52,450 nt of DNA, taken from Arthrobacter sp. Leaf69. GTDB lineage: Bacteria; Actinomycetota; Actinomycetes; Actinomycetales; Micrococcaceae. The position numbers and the translations under genes are program-made. The notes under the pieces are model-generated. The model did no database searches, was not told the origin of the DNA, and was given only the letters and a program-made list of their open reading frames with translations. The first letter of the stretch is position 1. Each line of letters starts with the position of its first letter. Shown one piece after another: positions 34,819 to 44,598 of this stretch. The stretch is taken from the NCBI RefSeq assembly GCF_001422645.1, contig NZ_LMLR01000016.1:305-52754 (forward strand). Direction: 5' to 3'.

Positions 34819-35838
34819 TTAGCTGACAGCTAGGAGTTCGCGCTCAACCGACTCCTCGAATATTGCGGTTTTAGCGGGCCTGACGCCTAAAGCCGCGGCA
34901 ATCGACCTACCCATAGCCGCAGCAACAGGTGGCGGAAAAGCATTGCCAATCTGGCGGTAGACTGACGTTTTCTTCCCCGAAAACTGCCAATCCAATGGGA
35001 ACCCTTGGATACGGGCAACCATTTCGTTGGTAAGACGAGGCACGTGGTCTAGCGGAGCGTCAGGGCCTGGCACCTCATTGGCAATGCCCTTCCCGTCAAC
35101 GCCCAGCTGGAGCCATGCAGCCTTCGCTCGTGTGGGGCCCAAGTCAGCCCCTCCATGTTTCTTGGATCCGCCCACAACCGTTGGAGCGATACCGTCAGCT
35201 CTTCGTGCCCAAGCTGCCGCTCCGGGCCAGTTGCCGCTCTCCATCATTGGCAACAGAACTTCGCCTACTGTCGGTGGGACCCCGTGAGTCGACGGCCATT
35301 CGAATTTCTTGACGTAGCGCTTCTTTACCGCCACCAAGATGAATCTCGGACGGAGCTGGGGCACGCCAAACTCGCTGGAGTAGAACAGTTGCCAGTCGGC
35401 CTCGTATCCAAGGGTCCCTAATGCGTCGAGTATTGACTGCCGATAGGTGGAAAATCGTGCCGATGCCAGCCCCTTGACGTTCTCTAACATAACGGCGGAT
35501 GGATTGGCCTCCCGTACGAGACGTAGAGCCTCCGGAAAAAGATCCCTCTCATCGTCGGCCCCAAGCTGCTTACCAGCGATGCTGAATGGCGGGCAAGGCA
35601 CGCCTCCGGCCAGCAGGTCGACGCCCCTGAAGTCCTTGCCGCTGACTTCTCGAACGTCACCGTGGTGGACGTCCCAGGATGGTCGATTTAGCCGCAGCGT
35701 CGCAGCTGCATCGGTGTCGATCTCGACGGCCAACGAATGACCGAAACCGGCTTGTTCCAGCCCTACTGACTGGCCTCCAGCTCCGGCGCAGATTTCGAGC
35801 ACAGTGAGTTTAGAGGGGGTTTTCATGTCGTCCATCAT
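34819..35838 (-). CDS. DNA (cytosine-5) methyltransferase, DrmMII-like
   Basis: A 339-residue C5-cytosine methyltransferase using S-adenosylmethionine. Motif I is EICAGAGGQSVGLEQAGF. Motif IV is GGVPCPPFSIAGKQLGADDE with the catalytic Cys82 (PCPPFS instead of the commoner PCQPFS). Motif VI is MLENVKG, motif VIII is in FGVPQLRPRFILVAV, and motif X is in YRQIGNAFPPPVAAAMG. The target-recognition region between VIII and IX is short. It lies 204 nt downstream of the DrmB-like gene on the same strand, as expected for the modification enzyme of a class 2 DISARM system. An alternative is a stand-alone R-M partner of the HNH enzyme. Confidence 0.93.
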   Translation of the reverse strand: MMDDMKTPSKLTVLEICAGAGGQSVGLEQAGFGHSLAVEIDTDAAATLRLNRPSWDVHHGDVREVSGKDFRGVDLLAGGVPCPPFSIAGKQLGADDERDLFPEALRLVREANPSAVMLENVKGLASARFSTYRQSILDALGTLGYEADWQLFYSSEFGVPQLRPRFILVAVKKRYVKKFEWPSTHGVPPTVGEVLLPMMESGNWPGAAAWARRADGIAPTVVGGSKKHGGADLGPTRAKAAWLQLGVDGKGIANEVPGPDAPLDHVPRLTNEMVARIQGFPLDWQFSGKKTSVYRQIGNAFPPPVAAAMGRSIAAALGVRPAKTAIFEESVERELLAVS

Positions 35839-36042
35839 CTCATTTCGGCTGGCATGGTCTTGCCACTGAGGGCCTGTGTCTCAGACTTTGCCCTATACCT
35901 CCGACAGGAATAGAGTGCGTTGGCTCAGGAGCTGGGTGTCCGAGGACGTTCAATGCGCCACGCTCACTCCACCGCCGACCGTCGGCCCAACTGCGCCGCC
36001 AACGGCATCGGTCGGCACATCACGACTGTCGAGTGGGAACCG

Positions 36043-37962
36043 TCACAACAGTTCCGAGAAGAACCCGAGCGTCTTGTCTTCGTGGTCACCAATGAGTACG
36101 CCTCGGTCCAGCCATCTGTTGAACATTTCACATGAGGTCTCGGGCAGTAGACCGCATGAGTGGCAGGCCGCGAGATTGCAACCATCAGGCCCTTGTCCGG
36201 TTTTCCCAAGCTCCATGCACACGGGGTCGGACGAGCACCATTCGGACTCGAGCATTGCCTGGCTTAGTAGCTTCGACAGGTCTGCAGGGTTAGCCATCCG
36301 AACAAGTCCGCCCATTGTTCCCTCCGAGTCGCCCGCGGCAGTATAGATCAGGACCCCGGCTGTTTCGTCACTGGATGGTTGATCGCTCACATAGATACGC
36401 TCCCGGAGCGAAGCACTACCGTATCCACACGAAAAGATAAGCTGGTTTATCATGACGTGGGCGAACGTATGGAGCAAAACTAGTCGAGGACTGATCTTCA
36501 GCAAAGTCGGAGCTCCCCGGCCTTCAGCCAACTCCTCACGCCGGTGGTTCAGCTTGACAATTCGCTGAACTACCTTCGGATCTGACTCCCAAGAACGGAG
36601 CTTATCTTCTCGAAACTGAAAAAAGATGCCTTCGCCCCTCACCACATAAGCCGGCAACCATGGCTTTTCAAGGTTTTCATGAGAGCGCCGCAAGAGGTCC
36701 TTCCCATTGGACAGCCCCAGCGCCGAGTCCCTGAGCCTGGTGAAGCCCCTAAGAGCCCGCGTCTCACGCAATGACTCGACTCTGTGGACTAGGGCGAAAT
36801 ACTTCGCGGTTTCCCCTGTCAATCCAGGATTTGTGGTCTTCAAATCTGCGTAATCCTGAATCGTGCGCAGCGCCTCGTATTCTGGAGCCCGCCAACTGCT
36901 CTCAGGCTCCAGATCATCCTCGGTGCTAGATGACGCCTTTCCAGTCTCCACGTACTGGTCGGAGCCGAATAGCTCTGCGACAGCGGATTCGATGACGTCA
37001 TCCGGGTACCCGAGGAGGTACTCCGCGGACAGTCTTTGCCGGATGATCGCCGCGGGAGGTGACACCAGTAGTTGAACCATTATGGAGAGGAGTGCATACA
37101 CCTGGGGCCGCCGAAGGCTTTCGATCAGGTCTTGAGGCGAAGGAGATTCCCCCTGGGGGAGGAATATGGAGGATTCGACTTTCGGAAAGTAGACATTCCC
37201 TGCACCCCGCAATGCACCCCTCAACGGCTGTCCGCAAAATCCCAGCACTTCCTGCGCCCAAGGCTTAGACCCTCGACACGAAAATACCGATACTGGTGAG
37301 AGGGCCTCGGTTAGAACAGAGCTTTCGTTCCCATCCCGATCCAATGCTCCTTCGAGAACCCCTCCCAAGTTTCGGCTGGCGCCGCATGCGCACGTGACAA
37401 GCTGGCCAGCCAGCGTGCCACCCCCGGTCGAGCGCAGCGTCAAGGATCCCTGGCACGAGGGGTCTGGCGATTTGTGTACCCACTCAGCGAAAGGAAAATC
37501 CATGAGGTGCCCAGCTGGACAAATAGCCACAAACGGCACTTGATGCATGGTGGGTTTGGACTTCCAACCCTCGTGTAGTTGTGAATCACATCGAGGCACT
37601 TCGTTTAGGGTCAACGGCCATTTTTTTAGACGGCGGCATGCGGACCACGGGCAAAAACTCCAGCCTGGAAACCGAAGAACAGGCACGGACAAATTCGTGT
37701 TTGTCCCCGTTCCTTCAGAGTATTGGCTCCGTGTGCGATAGTCCGGTGGAAGGCGAAGTTCTTCAACACCAAGTCGCCGTAGCAACCTGGGGTCGTTCGC
37801 AGAAGCAGAGAATTCCTCCAGATACAGATCGCTCCCAGCGGGAGGTTTGAACCACGCGTCAAGTCCAGCTGTGACGACCGACGTACCATTTACCAGAGTA
37901 CTCATGGCCCCTACGCCGAAGGGGCTGATCAACTGTCCACGACGCATTGGACCAATGCTCAC
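36043..37962 (-). CDS. drmB: DISARM DrmB-like protein (DUF1998)
   Basis: A 639-residue DUF1998 protein. The N-terminus RRGQLISPFGVGAMSTL is typical of DrmB. Cys-rich spots (FCPWSACRR, AICPAGHLMDFPFAEW, VTCACGA) could bind metal. The DUF1998 core is LVLLHTFAHVMINQLIFSCG near residue 500, and the C-terminal LAACHSCGLLPETSCEMFNR is strongly characteristic. In DISARM, DrmB pairs with the DrmA helicase to form the DNA-binding core that recognises incoming phage DNA. Its start overlaps the drmA stop by 4 nt (ATGA). Confidence 0.92.
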   Translation of the reverse strand: MSIGPMRRGQLISPFGVGAMSTLVNGTSVVTAGLDAWFKPPAGSDLYLEEFSASANDPRLLRRLGVEELRLPPDYRTRSQYSEGTGTNTNLSVPVLRFPGWSFCPWSACRRLKKWPLTLNEVPRCDSQLHEGWKSKPTMHQVPFVAICPAGHLMDFPFAEWVHKSPDPSCQGSLTLRSTGGGTLAGQLVTCACGASRNLGGVLEGALDRDGNESSVLTEALSPVSVFSCRGSKPWAQEVLGFCGQPLRGALRGAGNVYFPKVESSIFLPQGESPSPQDLIESLRRPQVYALLSIMVQLLVSPPAAIIRQRLSAEYLLGYPDDVIESAVAELFGSDQYVETGKASSSTEDDLEPESSWRAPEYEALRTIQDYADLKTTNPGLTGETAKYFALVHRVESLRETRALRGFTRLRDSALGLSNGKDLLRRSHENLEKPWLPAYVVRGEGIFFQFREDKLRSWESDPKVVQRIVKLNHRREELAEGRGAPTLLKISPRLVLLHTFAHVMINQLIFSCGYGSASLRERIYVSDQPSSDETAGVLIYTAAGDSEGTMGGLVRMANPADLSKLLSQAMLESEWCSSDPVCMELGKTGQGPDGCNLAACHSCGLLPETSCEMFNRWLDRGVLIGDHEDKTLGFFSELL

Positions 37963-40900
37963 TGGTTAACTCCTCCATCAGACTCAGCGTAGTAGGTTGA
38001 AATCCTTAGTTGGCATTCGGCATCGACATTTCTCATTGACGAGGGTACCTCCCACATCGGTACTGAATCCGCAAAACTTGCAGAACCAGCGAATCGCATC
38101 AATCCATCCTTCGGACGCCCACCAACAAGATTTCCATCCCAGTGGATTCTCTCAAAGGCTTTCCCCGAACGGATAAGATCGTCGCGGTACTTGTCGACAA
38201 AGTTCGGTCCTTCTTTATCAACCTTGGATGCACGATCCCGGATAACTTGCGCTCCGTCTCGGAATGCCTGTTCGGGAAAAGGAAACGGGCTAGTCAAGTC
38301 CGGATTTGATTGGCGCAAGTATGCCACCACGGAACCATGTAGGGCCCGTTTCACCACCGGCTCCGCAAAAGGAGTCAGGCTAGTCGGCTCCACACCGGCA
38401 TACAAACGCTCATGGTACTCCCGAAACCGTTCGTAGTGACTTCGATCCCTTGGCTTTGATGCACCGTACACAGTCAAGACTAGACCGGGTATTTCCCACC
38501 ATCGTCGGCCGACGCGACCACTAACCTGGATATATTGGGCCGTAGTCTTTGGCTGGCCGACGATTGTCATGAGGGACAGACGGTCGATATCAACGCCGAC
38601 CTCGATGATGCTGGACGCAAGGCAAATGTCGACTGTCCGGTGAGCAGCTGTATCCAGGGAAACTTCGAGTTCTTCGAGCGCCTTTGCAATCTCCTCGCTC
38701 CTGCGGCTCGTCAGCTCCATGTTGTGGCGGGGCCTTCGAACATCTTTATTGTCATACCCTTCTCGATTTCCCCACGCGGAAAGGTAATCCGGAATATCCG
38801 ACTGGACGAGCGAAACAGTATTTCCAAGCTCCCTGAGACTGTTGAAGAAACAAACATTTGTCCAGTACGCATCCTTGTCCGCAGACTCGACTAGCATGCC
38901 GCCCAGGAGCGCGGCCGACATAGTTCGAACTTGCGCGCTCTGTATGGATCCCAGTGCCGGCGCATGTATGCCAACATACCGCCGCCCAGGCAGAAGCCGT
39001 CCATCCTCTCCGCGGGCAGGCTCCGAGAAGAATGAATGCCCCTGCTCTAGACCGTTTGGAGGAAACAGGGTCACCTGTTCCCTGGCATAGAGCGATCTCA
39101 CCTGCTGTTTAAAGTTTCTGATAGTAGCAGTCGCTGCCAGTATCTTGGGTCGAACATTTGCTCCCCGCCGACGGTCCGTACAGAGTTCCTCAATGACGGG
39201 TTCATATATTCCCACCATGGAACCGAGTGGGCCTGAGATCAGGTGTAGCTCATCTTGAATAATAAGTCCGGGCGGCGAAGCAACACGCTCGCCCGTCGGG
39301 CCCAAACCAAATATCGATCGGGCCTTTGGCCGCCAGGCTAACATCGCAAACTTGTCGACGGTGCCGAGCAAGAACGTCGGCCGAGACTCGTAAATACCCT
39401 CGTCCACAACATGCACAGGAAGCTCGCGGCGTCCGCCGAACCTGCACTTCGCGTCCGGACAGATAAAGGCTATGCGACCGCCCACCCGTTCATATCCGAC
39501 CAAATGACCTTTTCGTCTGTCGGACTTGATGTGCCCAAAACGCGCTCCACACCATGGGCATCTCAAAAGCAAGAACCTATTCGAAGCTTTGGGGGATTTC
39601 TCCATCTGCTGGAAGTCTTTTCGAGCTGCCTCCCACGTGTTCGGCGTTGAACCGCTCCCGACCCAGATTCCGATGCTAATAGGTTCCGACCCTAGGTCCG
39701 TTCTGCGGCTGCGCATGTCCTCCAACACCGCTATCAACGCAGCGGCTCGGAGGAACTGTTGGGCCGACAGAAGGCGAAGTGTGTATCGCATGATCACCGA
39801 GGTACCGACATCATCAGCATCGGTGAGGCGACGATACAGAATCATGAAGGCTGCGGCCCCAAGGTATGCTTCCGTCTTCCCGCCACCCGTCGGGAAAAAT
39901 ATTAGGTCAACATTTTCCCGATGGGCATTCTCTGTCTCTACCAGCTCAGGAATAATGCTAAGGATGAAACCAAGCTGAAAGGCACGCCAGCGTGCATTCG
40001 AATCTTGAATAGTAGGACTCGTGGGATAGGCAATTGAGAAATCATAACCGAGTTGTGAATTTAACTTCACATCGCGCAATGGGAACCGCGAACGCTCCTG
40101 TTGCATAAGCATCGCTTCATTCGCGAGTTGGAATGACACTCTTGCTAGCTTATTACGACGCAATATATCAAGTCCAGCTTCCATTCTACGATGCGCGCCT
40201 CTGCACAACTCCATATTGCGGGCTGCCGCGGAGCGATAGCTTTCATCCAGTTGGTCAGACACCGACTCTTGCTCGCCAATCCACGCCCCATAACTGTCCA
40301 CCAAGGTCTTCAACTGTAAATCGCCGACAGGATCTCCCGCCGCCAATAGACCCATTTCCAGGCGGAGCTGCTCCCTTGTTCCATCATGCGTCTTCACCCG
40401 GATGTCCGGGGTGGGACTGCTTGCCTCGTAAGTCGGTAGAACATCCGCCCAGACCATACTGACCCGGTCCCCGGCCGGTTCGGACCAGTTCGCCGCACAT
40501 CCATGGCCTCGAGCGAACGTTCTAGTGTTTCTGAAAAGCAGTGCTAGCTCTGCCATCTCTTCGTCCGTACTGTCGACCAACGGACGCTCGGGAAATGCAG
40601 TAAATGCGCCACCGCTCTCGGAGTAGACCTGCATTTCAACCTGGAAGACAGTGGACTGCTGCCCCTCCTTCGATTCCAAGTTCTCGAGCACGAAGGTCGT
40701 CAAGACATCGTCCGTGTCATGCCTATGGGGTGAGGTCCGAGAGAAATAGCTCAACCGTATATTTGGCACTTCGCCCACAGTCGAAGTCGGAGTTAGGGAT
40801 TGCCGCAGTCGTTGACGGTCCAAGATTTCCCGCGAATCGATGCATCCAGCGGATTCAAAAGGCCTCCTGACCCACCAACTTCGCTTTGTTCCGGAGACTT

Positions 40901-41390
40901 CAACATTGAACTTTCGATAAACGGCGCCGCGAACGCGCCACAAGAGTTGACCTTTGAAATCTCGATGAAGGGAACAGGTGACGGCCAAGCTGCTAGGAAG
41001 ATATTGGTTTGCACCCGCAAGATCCAAATCATCGCCGCCGACCTCCGAAGCATCAGAGTTGAACTCAAGATCCATACCCTCAACGGGATCGGCTACTGCA
41101 GGACGGGCTGTAGCGTCATGTTCGTAGGGAGAACCAACCCCGGCGTCACCAAGATCACGAACCTTCCCTGCAGGGAATAGCAACCCAACACCGTAGCGAT
41201 TACTTGGTTGGACAATTGACAGAATCTCTTCGCCAGACTCCGAATCATGCCACGGGCCCTCTGCCTCCAACCACGATGTGAAGCGAACCGGGCTGGAAAG
41301 ATCTATAGGTTTTCCTAGCCTCTCATTTGAGAGTAGGGGGCCAACCAGCTCGCGTCTAACCTGCGACTCGACTGTTTCACGTCCATTCAT
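37959..41390 (-). CDS. drmA: DISARM DrmA-like helicase
   Basis: A 1143-residue SF2-type helicase. Walker A FFPTGGGKTEAYLGAA is at about residue 500, a DELH motif II (LIIQDELHLISGPLG) at about 712, and motifs V-VI (EVGVDIDRL, then YIQVSGRVGRRW) at about 945-960. The long N-terminal 480 residues are typical of DrmA and probably contact DrmB and DNA. GC is lower than the flanking chromosome. The start overlaps the upstream NERD-helicase stop by 4 nt, and the stop overlaps the drmB start by 4 nt, so translation is coupled along the block. Confidence 0.92.
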   Translation of the reverse strand: MNGRETVESQVRRELVGPLLSNERLGKPIDLSSPVRFTSWLEAEGPWHDSESGEEILSIVQPSNRYGVGLLFPAGKVRDLGDAGVGSPYEHDATARPAVADPVEGMDLEFNSDASEVGGDDLDLAGANQYLPSSLAVTCSLHRDFKGQLLWRVRGAVYRKFNVEVSGTKRSWWVRRPFESAGCIDSREILDRQRLRQSLTPTSTVGEVPNIRLSYFSRTSPHRHDTDDVLTTFVLENLESKEGQQSTVFQVEMQVYSESGGAFTAFPERPLVDSTDEEMAELALLFRNTRTFARGHGCAANWSEPAGDRVSMVWADVLPTYEASSPTPDIRVKTHDGTREQLRLEMGLLAAGDPVGDLQLKTLVDSYGAWIGEQESVSDQLDESYRSAAARNMELCRGAHRRMEAGLDILRRNKLARVSFQLANEAMLMQQERSRFPLRDVKLNSQLGYDFSIAYPTSPTIQDSNARWRAFQLGFILSIIPELVETENAHRENVDLIFFPTGGGKTEAYLGAAAFMILYRRLTDADDVGTSVIMRYTLRLLSAQQFLRAAALIAVLEDMRSRRTDLGSEPISIGIWVGSGSTPNTWEAARKDFQQMEKSPKASNRFLLLRCPWCGARFGHIKSDRRKGHLVGYERVGGRIAFICPDAKCRFGGRRELPVHVVDEGIYESRPTFLLGTVDKFAMLAWRPKARSIFGLGPTGERVASPPGLIIQDELHLISGPLGSMVGIYEPVIEELCTDRRRGANVRPKILAATATIRNFKQQVRSLYAREQVTLFPPNGLEQGHSFFSEPARGEDGRLLPGRRYVGIHAPALGSIQSAQVRTMSAALLGGMLVESADKDAYWTNVCFFNSLRELGNTVSLVQSDIPDYLSAWGNREGYDNKDVRRPRHNMELTSRRSEEIAKALEELEVSLDTAAHRTVDICLASSIIEVGVDIDRLSLMTIVGQPKTTAQYIQVSGRVGRRWWEIPGLVLTVYGASKPRDRSHYERFREYHERLYAGVEPTSLTPFAEPVVKRALHGSVVAYLRQSNPDLTSPFPFPEQAFRDGAQVIRDRASKVDKEGPNFVDKYRDDLIRSGKAFERIHWDGNLVGGRPKDGLMRFAGSASFADSVPMWEVPSSMRNVDAECQLRISTYYAESDGGVNQ

Positions 41391-43084
41391 GCTTTTACTC
41401 CTGGAAGAATTTGGTTCAAGACGGAGGCTTGTCCGGTCACGACAGTCCTCATTGTCGATCGACTCATGCCTATGTAGAGCAGGTCTGCGATAGCCCTCAA
41501 ACTTGATTTAGAATCAATATCGGTGATTATTACGCAAGGCGCCTCAAGACCCTTGAAGGAATGGATTGTTTCGAATTTTGCGATCGAATCATTCGCGACG
41601 CTTCCATAGGGAACCAATCGCTTATTGAGCCACGAATTACTCGCCTCGGATGCAACCGATTTTTTTCGCGGACTCAAAACGACAATATCTTTGAGCTCAA
41701 AACCCTCACATGTCAGTTCACGGATGGCCTCAATGAGAATGTCTTCAGCCTCGAGAAGGTTCTTGTAAGTCTTAAACTTCGGCATTACTCCGTCATCACG
41801 ACGCCTATAGCGTTTATATCCCGGATCCAGACGCCCGAAAAGAGCCACGGAAGCTCCTACTTTTGGCAAATTCCTGCAGTTACTATGGAGCCTATAGACG
41901 GGGGTTTCGGGAACCCTTAGGTCAAACTTCGCAATTATGTCTTCGGTGGTATATATTTTCTGATGATCGAAGTCGCCAAATGCCAGAAAACGACCGTTCG
42001 TTAGTTCACCGTGAAGCATTCCATCTAACACATTAAGGTAGCGACTCCGCAGTATATCCTGGGCTTCATCGATTAGGAGGTAGTCTCTCGCGCAATCATG
42101 CGCAAGTAGCCATTCGAGAGCCGCATCTATGAACTCGTTGTCCCACCAACCGTGGGGGACGTCTGCTGGTACCGGGATTCCAGAAATTCTCTTGAGCAAG
42201 CCGTGTATAGTGCCGACCTCCAGCCCTGGAACATCGGCCAGTTCCTTCCGCAGATGCTCAGAAAGATTCCTGTTAAAACATACCAAGTAGCCCGATTTCC
42301 CCTCCGCCGCATACTTACGAGCGGCAGCTTTCGCCAGGTGCGTCTTCCCCGAACCTGCTGGCCCCATGAATAACACTCTAGGATTGTCTTCCATGACGTC
42401 CAGCGCATCCAGCTGCTCGGTCAGGACCTCTTCCAGTTCTTCAGTCAGATCTTGCCGCAGTTCATCTGCCGATTGCCGACGGAGAAAATCCGGACGGAGG
42501 ACCTCTGCTATGCGATTTGCTAGACGTCTGTCAAGATTGGACGGCTGTACCAGTCGCCCTTTTCCTCTCAGGTGCCCTTCTGCGATGTTCAAGAAATCGG
42601 CTATGGCTCGTCCCACGCTACCGCGCCTATCCTCTGAATAGAGCGAATCCCACCGGTTCCATTCAGGTGAATCAACAATGGAATGACTTCGCGAAATATG
42701 CGTGAACCATACAACTGAGTCAAAGGGAATTCCTTCGAGATTTATTCCCTTTTTCTTGAGGGACCGCTCAATAGATCGGTAAGCATCATTAGCCTGGTCG
42801 AAGGGACTGCGATGTGTGGGAGGCAAATTGCCCATATGCCACATGCCGTTCTTGCGTTCAATTCTCTGGACCGCTTTCACCTCAACTAAGGCGATACCCC
42901 GTCCCGGAGCAATGACTAGAAAATCAGCCTCGCCTTCGAGATTGCTGACGTGGTTGGCGATGTTTAGGGAATGAAGGACAATCCAGTCCCGTGTCGCGGC
43001 GTCTGACTCAAACTTCGGAAATAGGATCACTTCGCCCGGAGACTTAGTCTCTTTCGCCAGCATTGGAGGAATCATTCGAGCCAT
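41387..43084 (-). CDS. NERD-domain SF1 (UvrD/Rep-like) helicase embedded in DISARM-like operon
   Basis: A 565-residue protein. Residues about 15-130 are a NERD (nuclease-related) domain with conserved acidic and Lys residues (EGEADFLVIAPGRGIALVEVK). An SF1 helicase follows: Walker A FMGPAGSGKTHLAKAA at about 240, motif II LLIDEAQDIL at about 337, and motifs V-VI (TIHSFKGLEAPCVIITDID; LLYIGMSRS) near the end. It could unwind and nick DNA. It is not one of the five standard DISARM subunits I know, yet it sits between the DrmE-like genes and drmA with overlapping ends. The ATG at 43084 overlaps the upstream gene by 13 nt; an ATG at 43075 would give an ATGA overlap. Confidence 0.87.
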   Translation of the reverse strand: MARMIPPMLAKETKSPGEVILFPKFESDAATRDWIVLHSLNIANHVSNLEGEADFLVIAPGRGIALVEVKAVQRIERKNGMWHMGNLPPTHRSPFDQANDAYRSIERSLKKKGINLEGIPFDSVVWFTHISRSHSIVDSPEWNRWDSLYSEDRRGSVGRAIADFLNIAEGHLRGKGRLVQPSNLDRRLANRIAEVLRPDFLRRQSADELRQDLTEELEEVLTEQLDALDVMEDNPRVLFMGPAGSGKTHLAKAAARKYAAEGKSGYLVCFNRNLSEHLRKELADVPGLEVGTIHGLLKRISGIPVPADVPHGWWDNEFIDAALEWLLAHDCARDYLLIDEAQDILRSRYLNVLDGMLHGELTNGRFLAFGDFDHQKIYTTEDIIAKFDLRVPETPVYRLHSNCRNLPKVGASVALFGRLDPGYKRYRRRDDGVMPKFKTYKNLLEAEDILIEAIRELTCEGFELKDIVVLSPRKKSVASEASNSWLNKRLVPYGSVANDSIAKFETIHSFKGLEAPCVIITDIDSKSSLRAIADLLYIGMSRSTMRTVVTGQASVLNQILPGVKA

Positions 43085-44598
43085 AGGTACCTACTCTCTA
43101 ATTTAAGCGAGCGACATTCATGTTTTTTGACCCTGAACACATTGGGCGAGACCGCAAGAACTTCACACGCAAGCATACTGGCCAAGCCGCTAATTTCTGA
43201 GTTCATTCTCAATGAGCCCTGCACAAGTAACACTTGCATGTCAGCCTGAGACAACTTGGCTTCAAGTTGCCTCCGAATGCCCTGAGTTGTCTTGCTTTGT
43301 GCGCTACGAAGTTGATTTCGCGCGTCCAGAAAGTCGCCGGGATCTAGGCCAAGCCACTGCATCAACAATTTGAAGTCGGTATCGGAGCGAGGACCAAACG
43401 TACCGTCCAGGGACCAAGCCTCTACCCTTGGAATGGTGCGCATGCCAGCGTGCAAGAGCCGACTCCGAACCCAGCGTTCTCCATGTCGACGTAGCTGCAG
43501 GGACAGCAGGGATTTCCATTGGGAATGCAAATTCAGAGTCGAGGCACCGTTACTGCCGAGCTTCTGCAGCGTAAGCTCGCGCAGTATGTCTGAGTCAGAA
43601 GCACCCTCTCGGACCACGAGATAGGTGCCGACATTCACTTCTTCAACATCGGTAAGCTTCACCCGTTCTCCCAGCCGCCCCTGGGGATCTATCGTCCTTA
43701 CCTGTTCTCCTTCAACGTCGAGAAGCGTGCTGTGTCCTCCTGAAAGCGTTACCTCCCGCGCCCAAACCTCGTCAACGTGAAGCGGGACTGAGTCATCCTC
43801 CGTCGCTCTGGCTCGCGGCCCTTCGAGATAGAAGTCCGCGCCGACTTCGTCATCTCCCTGCCCTGCCGTCTCGAGATCTAACGTGCCTGTCTCTCTGTGG
43901 ACAACAGCTCGGGTATACGGGTTCATGAATGCAACTTGAAGTTCAGAAGATGGAAGACTGGGTTTGCTAATCCAGCTTGGCATGATGAAGACCTGTTCTT
44001 CTGATCGCGGCGAACGCCAGGCGCCGGATCCAAAAAGAACTGGTGCTCCAAGGTATATTATTTGGTCGACGGGGGTTATTCCCTTCACTTCCGTGCGCCC
44101 CAGAATCTGGGTTCCAGGAAACGCTGACCGTAGGTTAGCTCGGTACTGTTCGACTAAGTAATTGCGGGGCAGTACGACAGCGATGTTCGTCCCGACCCCA
44201 TCCTTTAGATAATCTGCCAGTACTTCTGCCATGGGCGCCGTGGTTTCTGAACGTAGTTTATCGACAAGCTGTCGAACACTCTGAATGCGTTCTGCGTTGG
44301 AAGACATCAACTCCAGCCGAAGAATATCTCGTTCAAGACTTTCAAGAAATTCACCAAAACGCAGGTTTAGGCGAATTTCTCCGGGTGACTGCGACCAATG
44401 CCAGCGCAGCCCAGAGATCAAATCAAAAGTGGGCTGCCACGGAGAGATCCCGTCCAGCTCCAATTCTATTCGGATTTGTCGGAGTAGGTAAGTTAGAGTC
44501 TCACCTATCAGGTCTCCCACCCTTAGAATTTCAATCGGGGCTCGAGTCGCACCACGAACAACTTCGTAGATGTTCCGGATTTCTTTAATTGTCTTCAC
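43072..44598 (-). CDS. DrmE-like protein, C-terminal part
   Basis: A 508-residue protein without recognised catalytic motifs. NIAVVLPRNYLVEQYRANL and GITPVDQIIYLGAPV look like a degenerate Rossmann/helicase-like lobe. Its C-terminal third (VNVGTYLVVREGASDSDILR onward, helical with a W-rich centre) resembles the end of the DISARM DrmE subunit as I remember it. The GTG start at 44598 overlaps the upstream stop (GTGA) and has GAGG 7 nt before it. With the 296-residue gene before it, the combined length is about 804, close to a whole DrmE. DrmE assignment is inference. Confidence 0.7.
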   Translation of the reverse strand: MKTIKEIRNIYEVVRGATRAPIEILRVGDLIGETLTYLLRQIRIELELDGISPWQPTFDLISGLRWHWSQSPGEIRLNLRFGEFLESLERDILRLELMSSNAERIQSVRQLVDKLRSETTAPMAEVLADYLKDGVGTNIAVVLPRNYLVEQYRANLRSAFPGTQILGRTEVKGITPVDQIIYLGAPVLFGSGAWRSPRSEEQVFIMPSWISKPSLPSSELQVAFMNPYTRAVVHRETGTLDLETAGQGDDEVGADFYLEGPRARATEDDSVPLHVDEVWAREVTLSGGHSTLLDVEGEQVRTIDPQGRLGERVKLTDVEEVNVGTYLVVREGASDSDILRELTLQKLGSNGASTLNLHSQWKSLLSLQLRRHGERWVRSRLLHAGMRTIPRVEAWSLDGTFGPRSDTDFKLLMQWLGLDPGDFLDARNQLRSAQSKTTQGIRRQLEAKLSQADMQVLLVQGSLRMNSEISGLASMLACEVLAVSPNVFRVKKHECRSLKLESRYLWLE

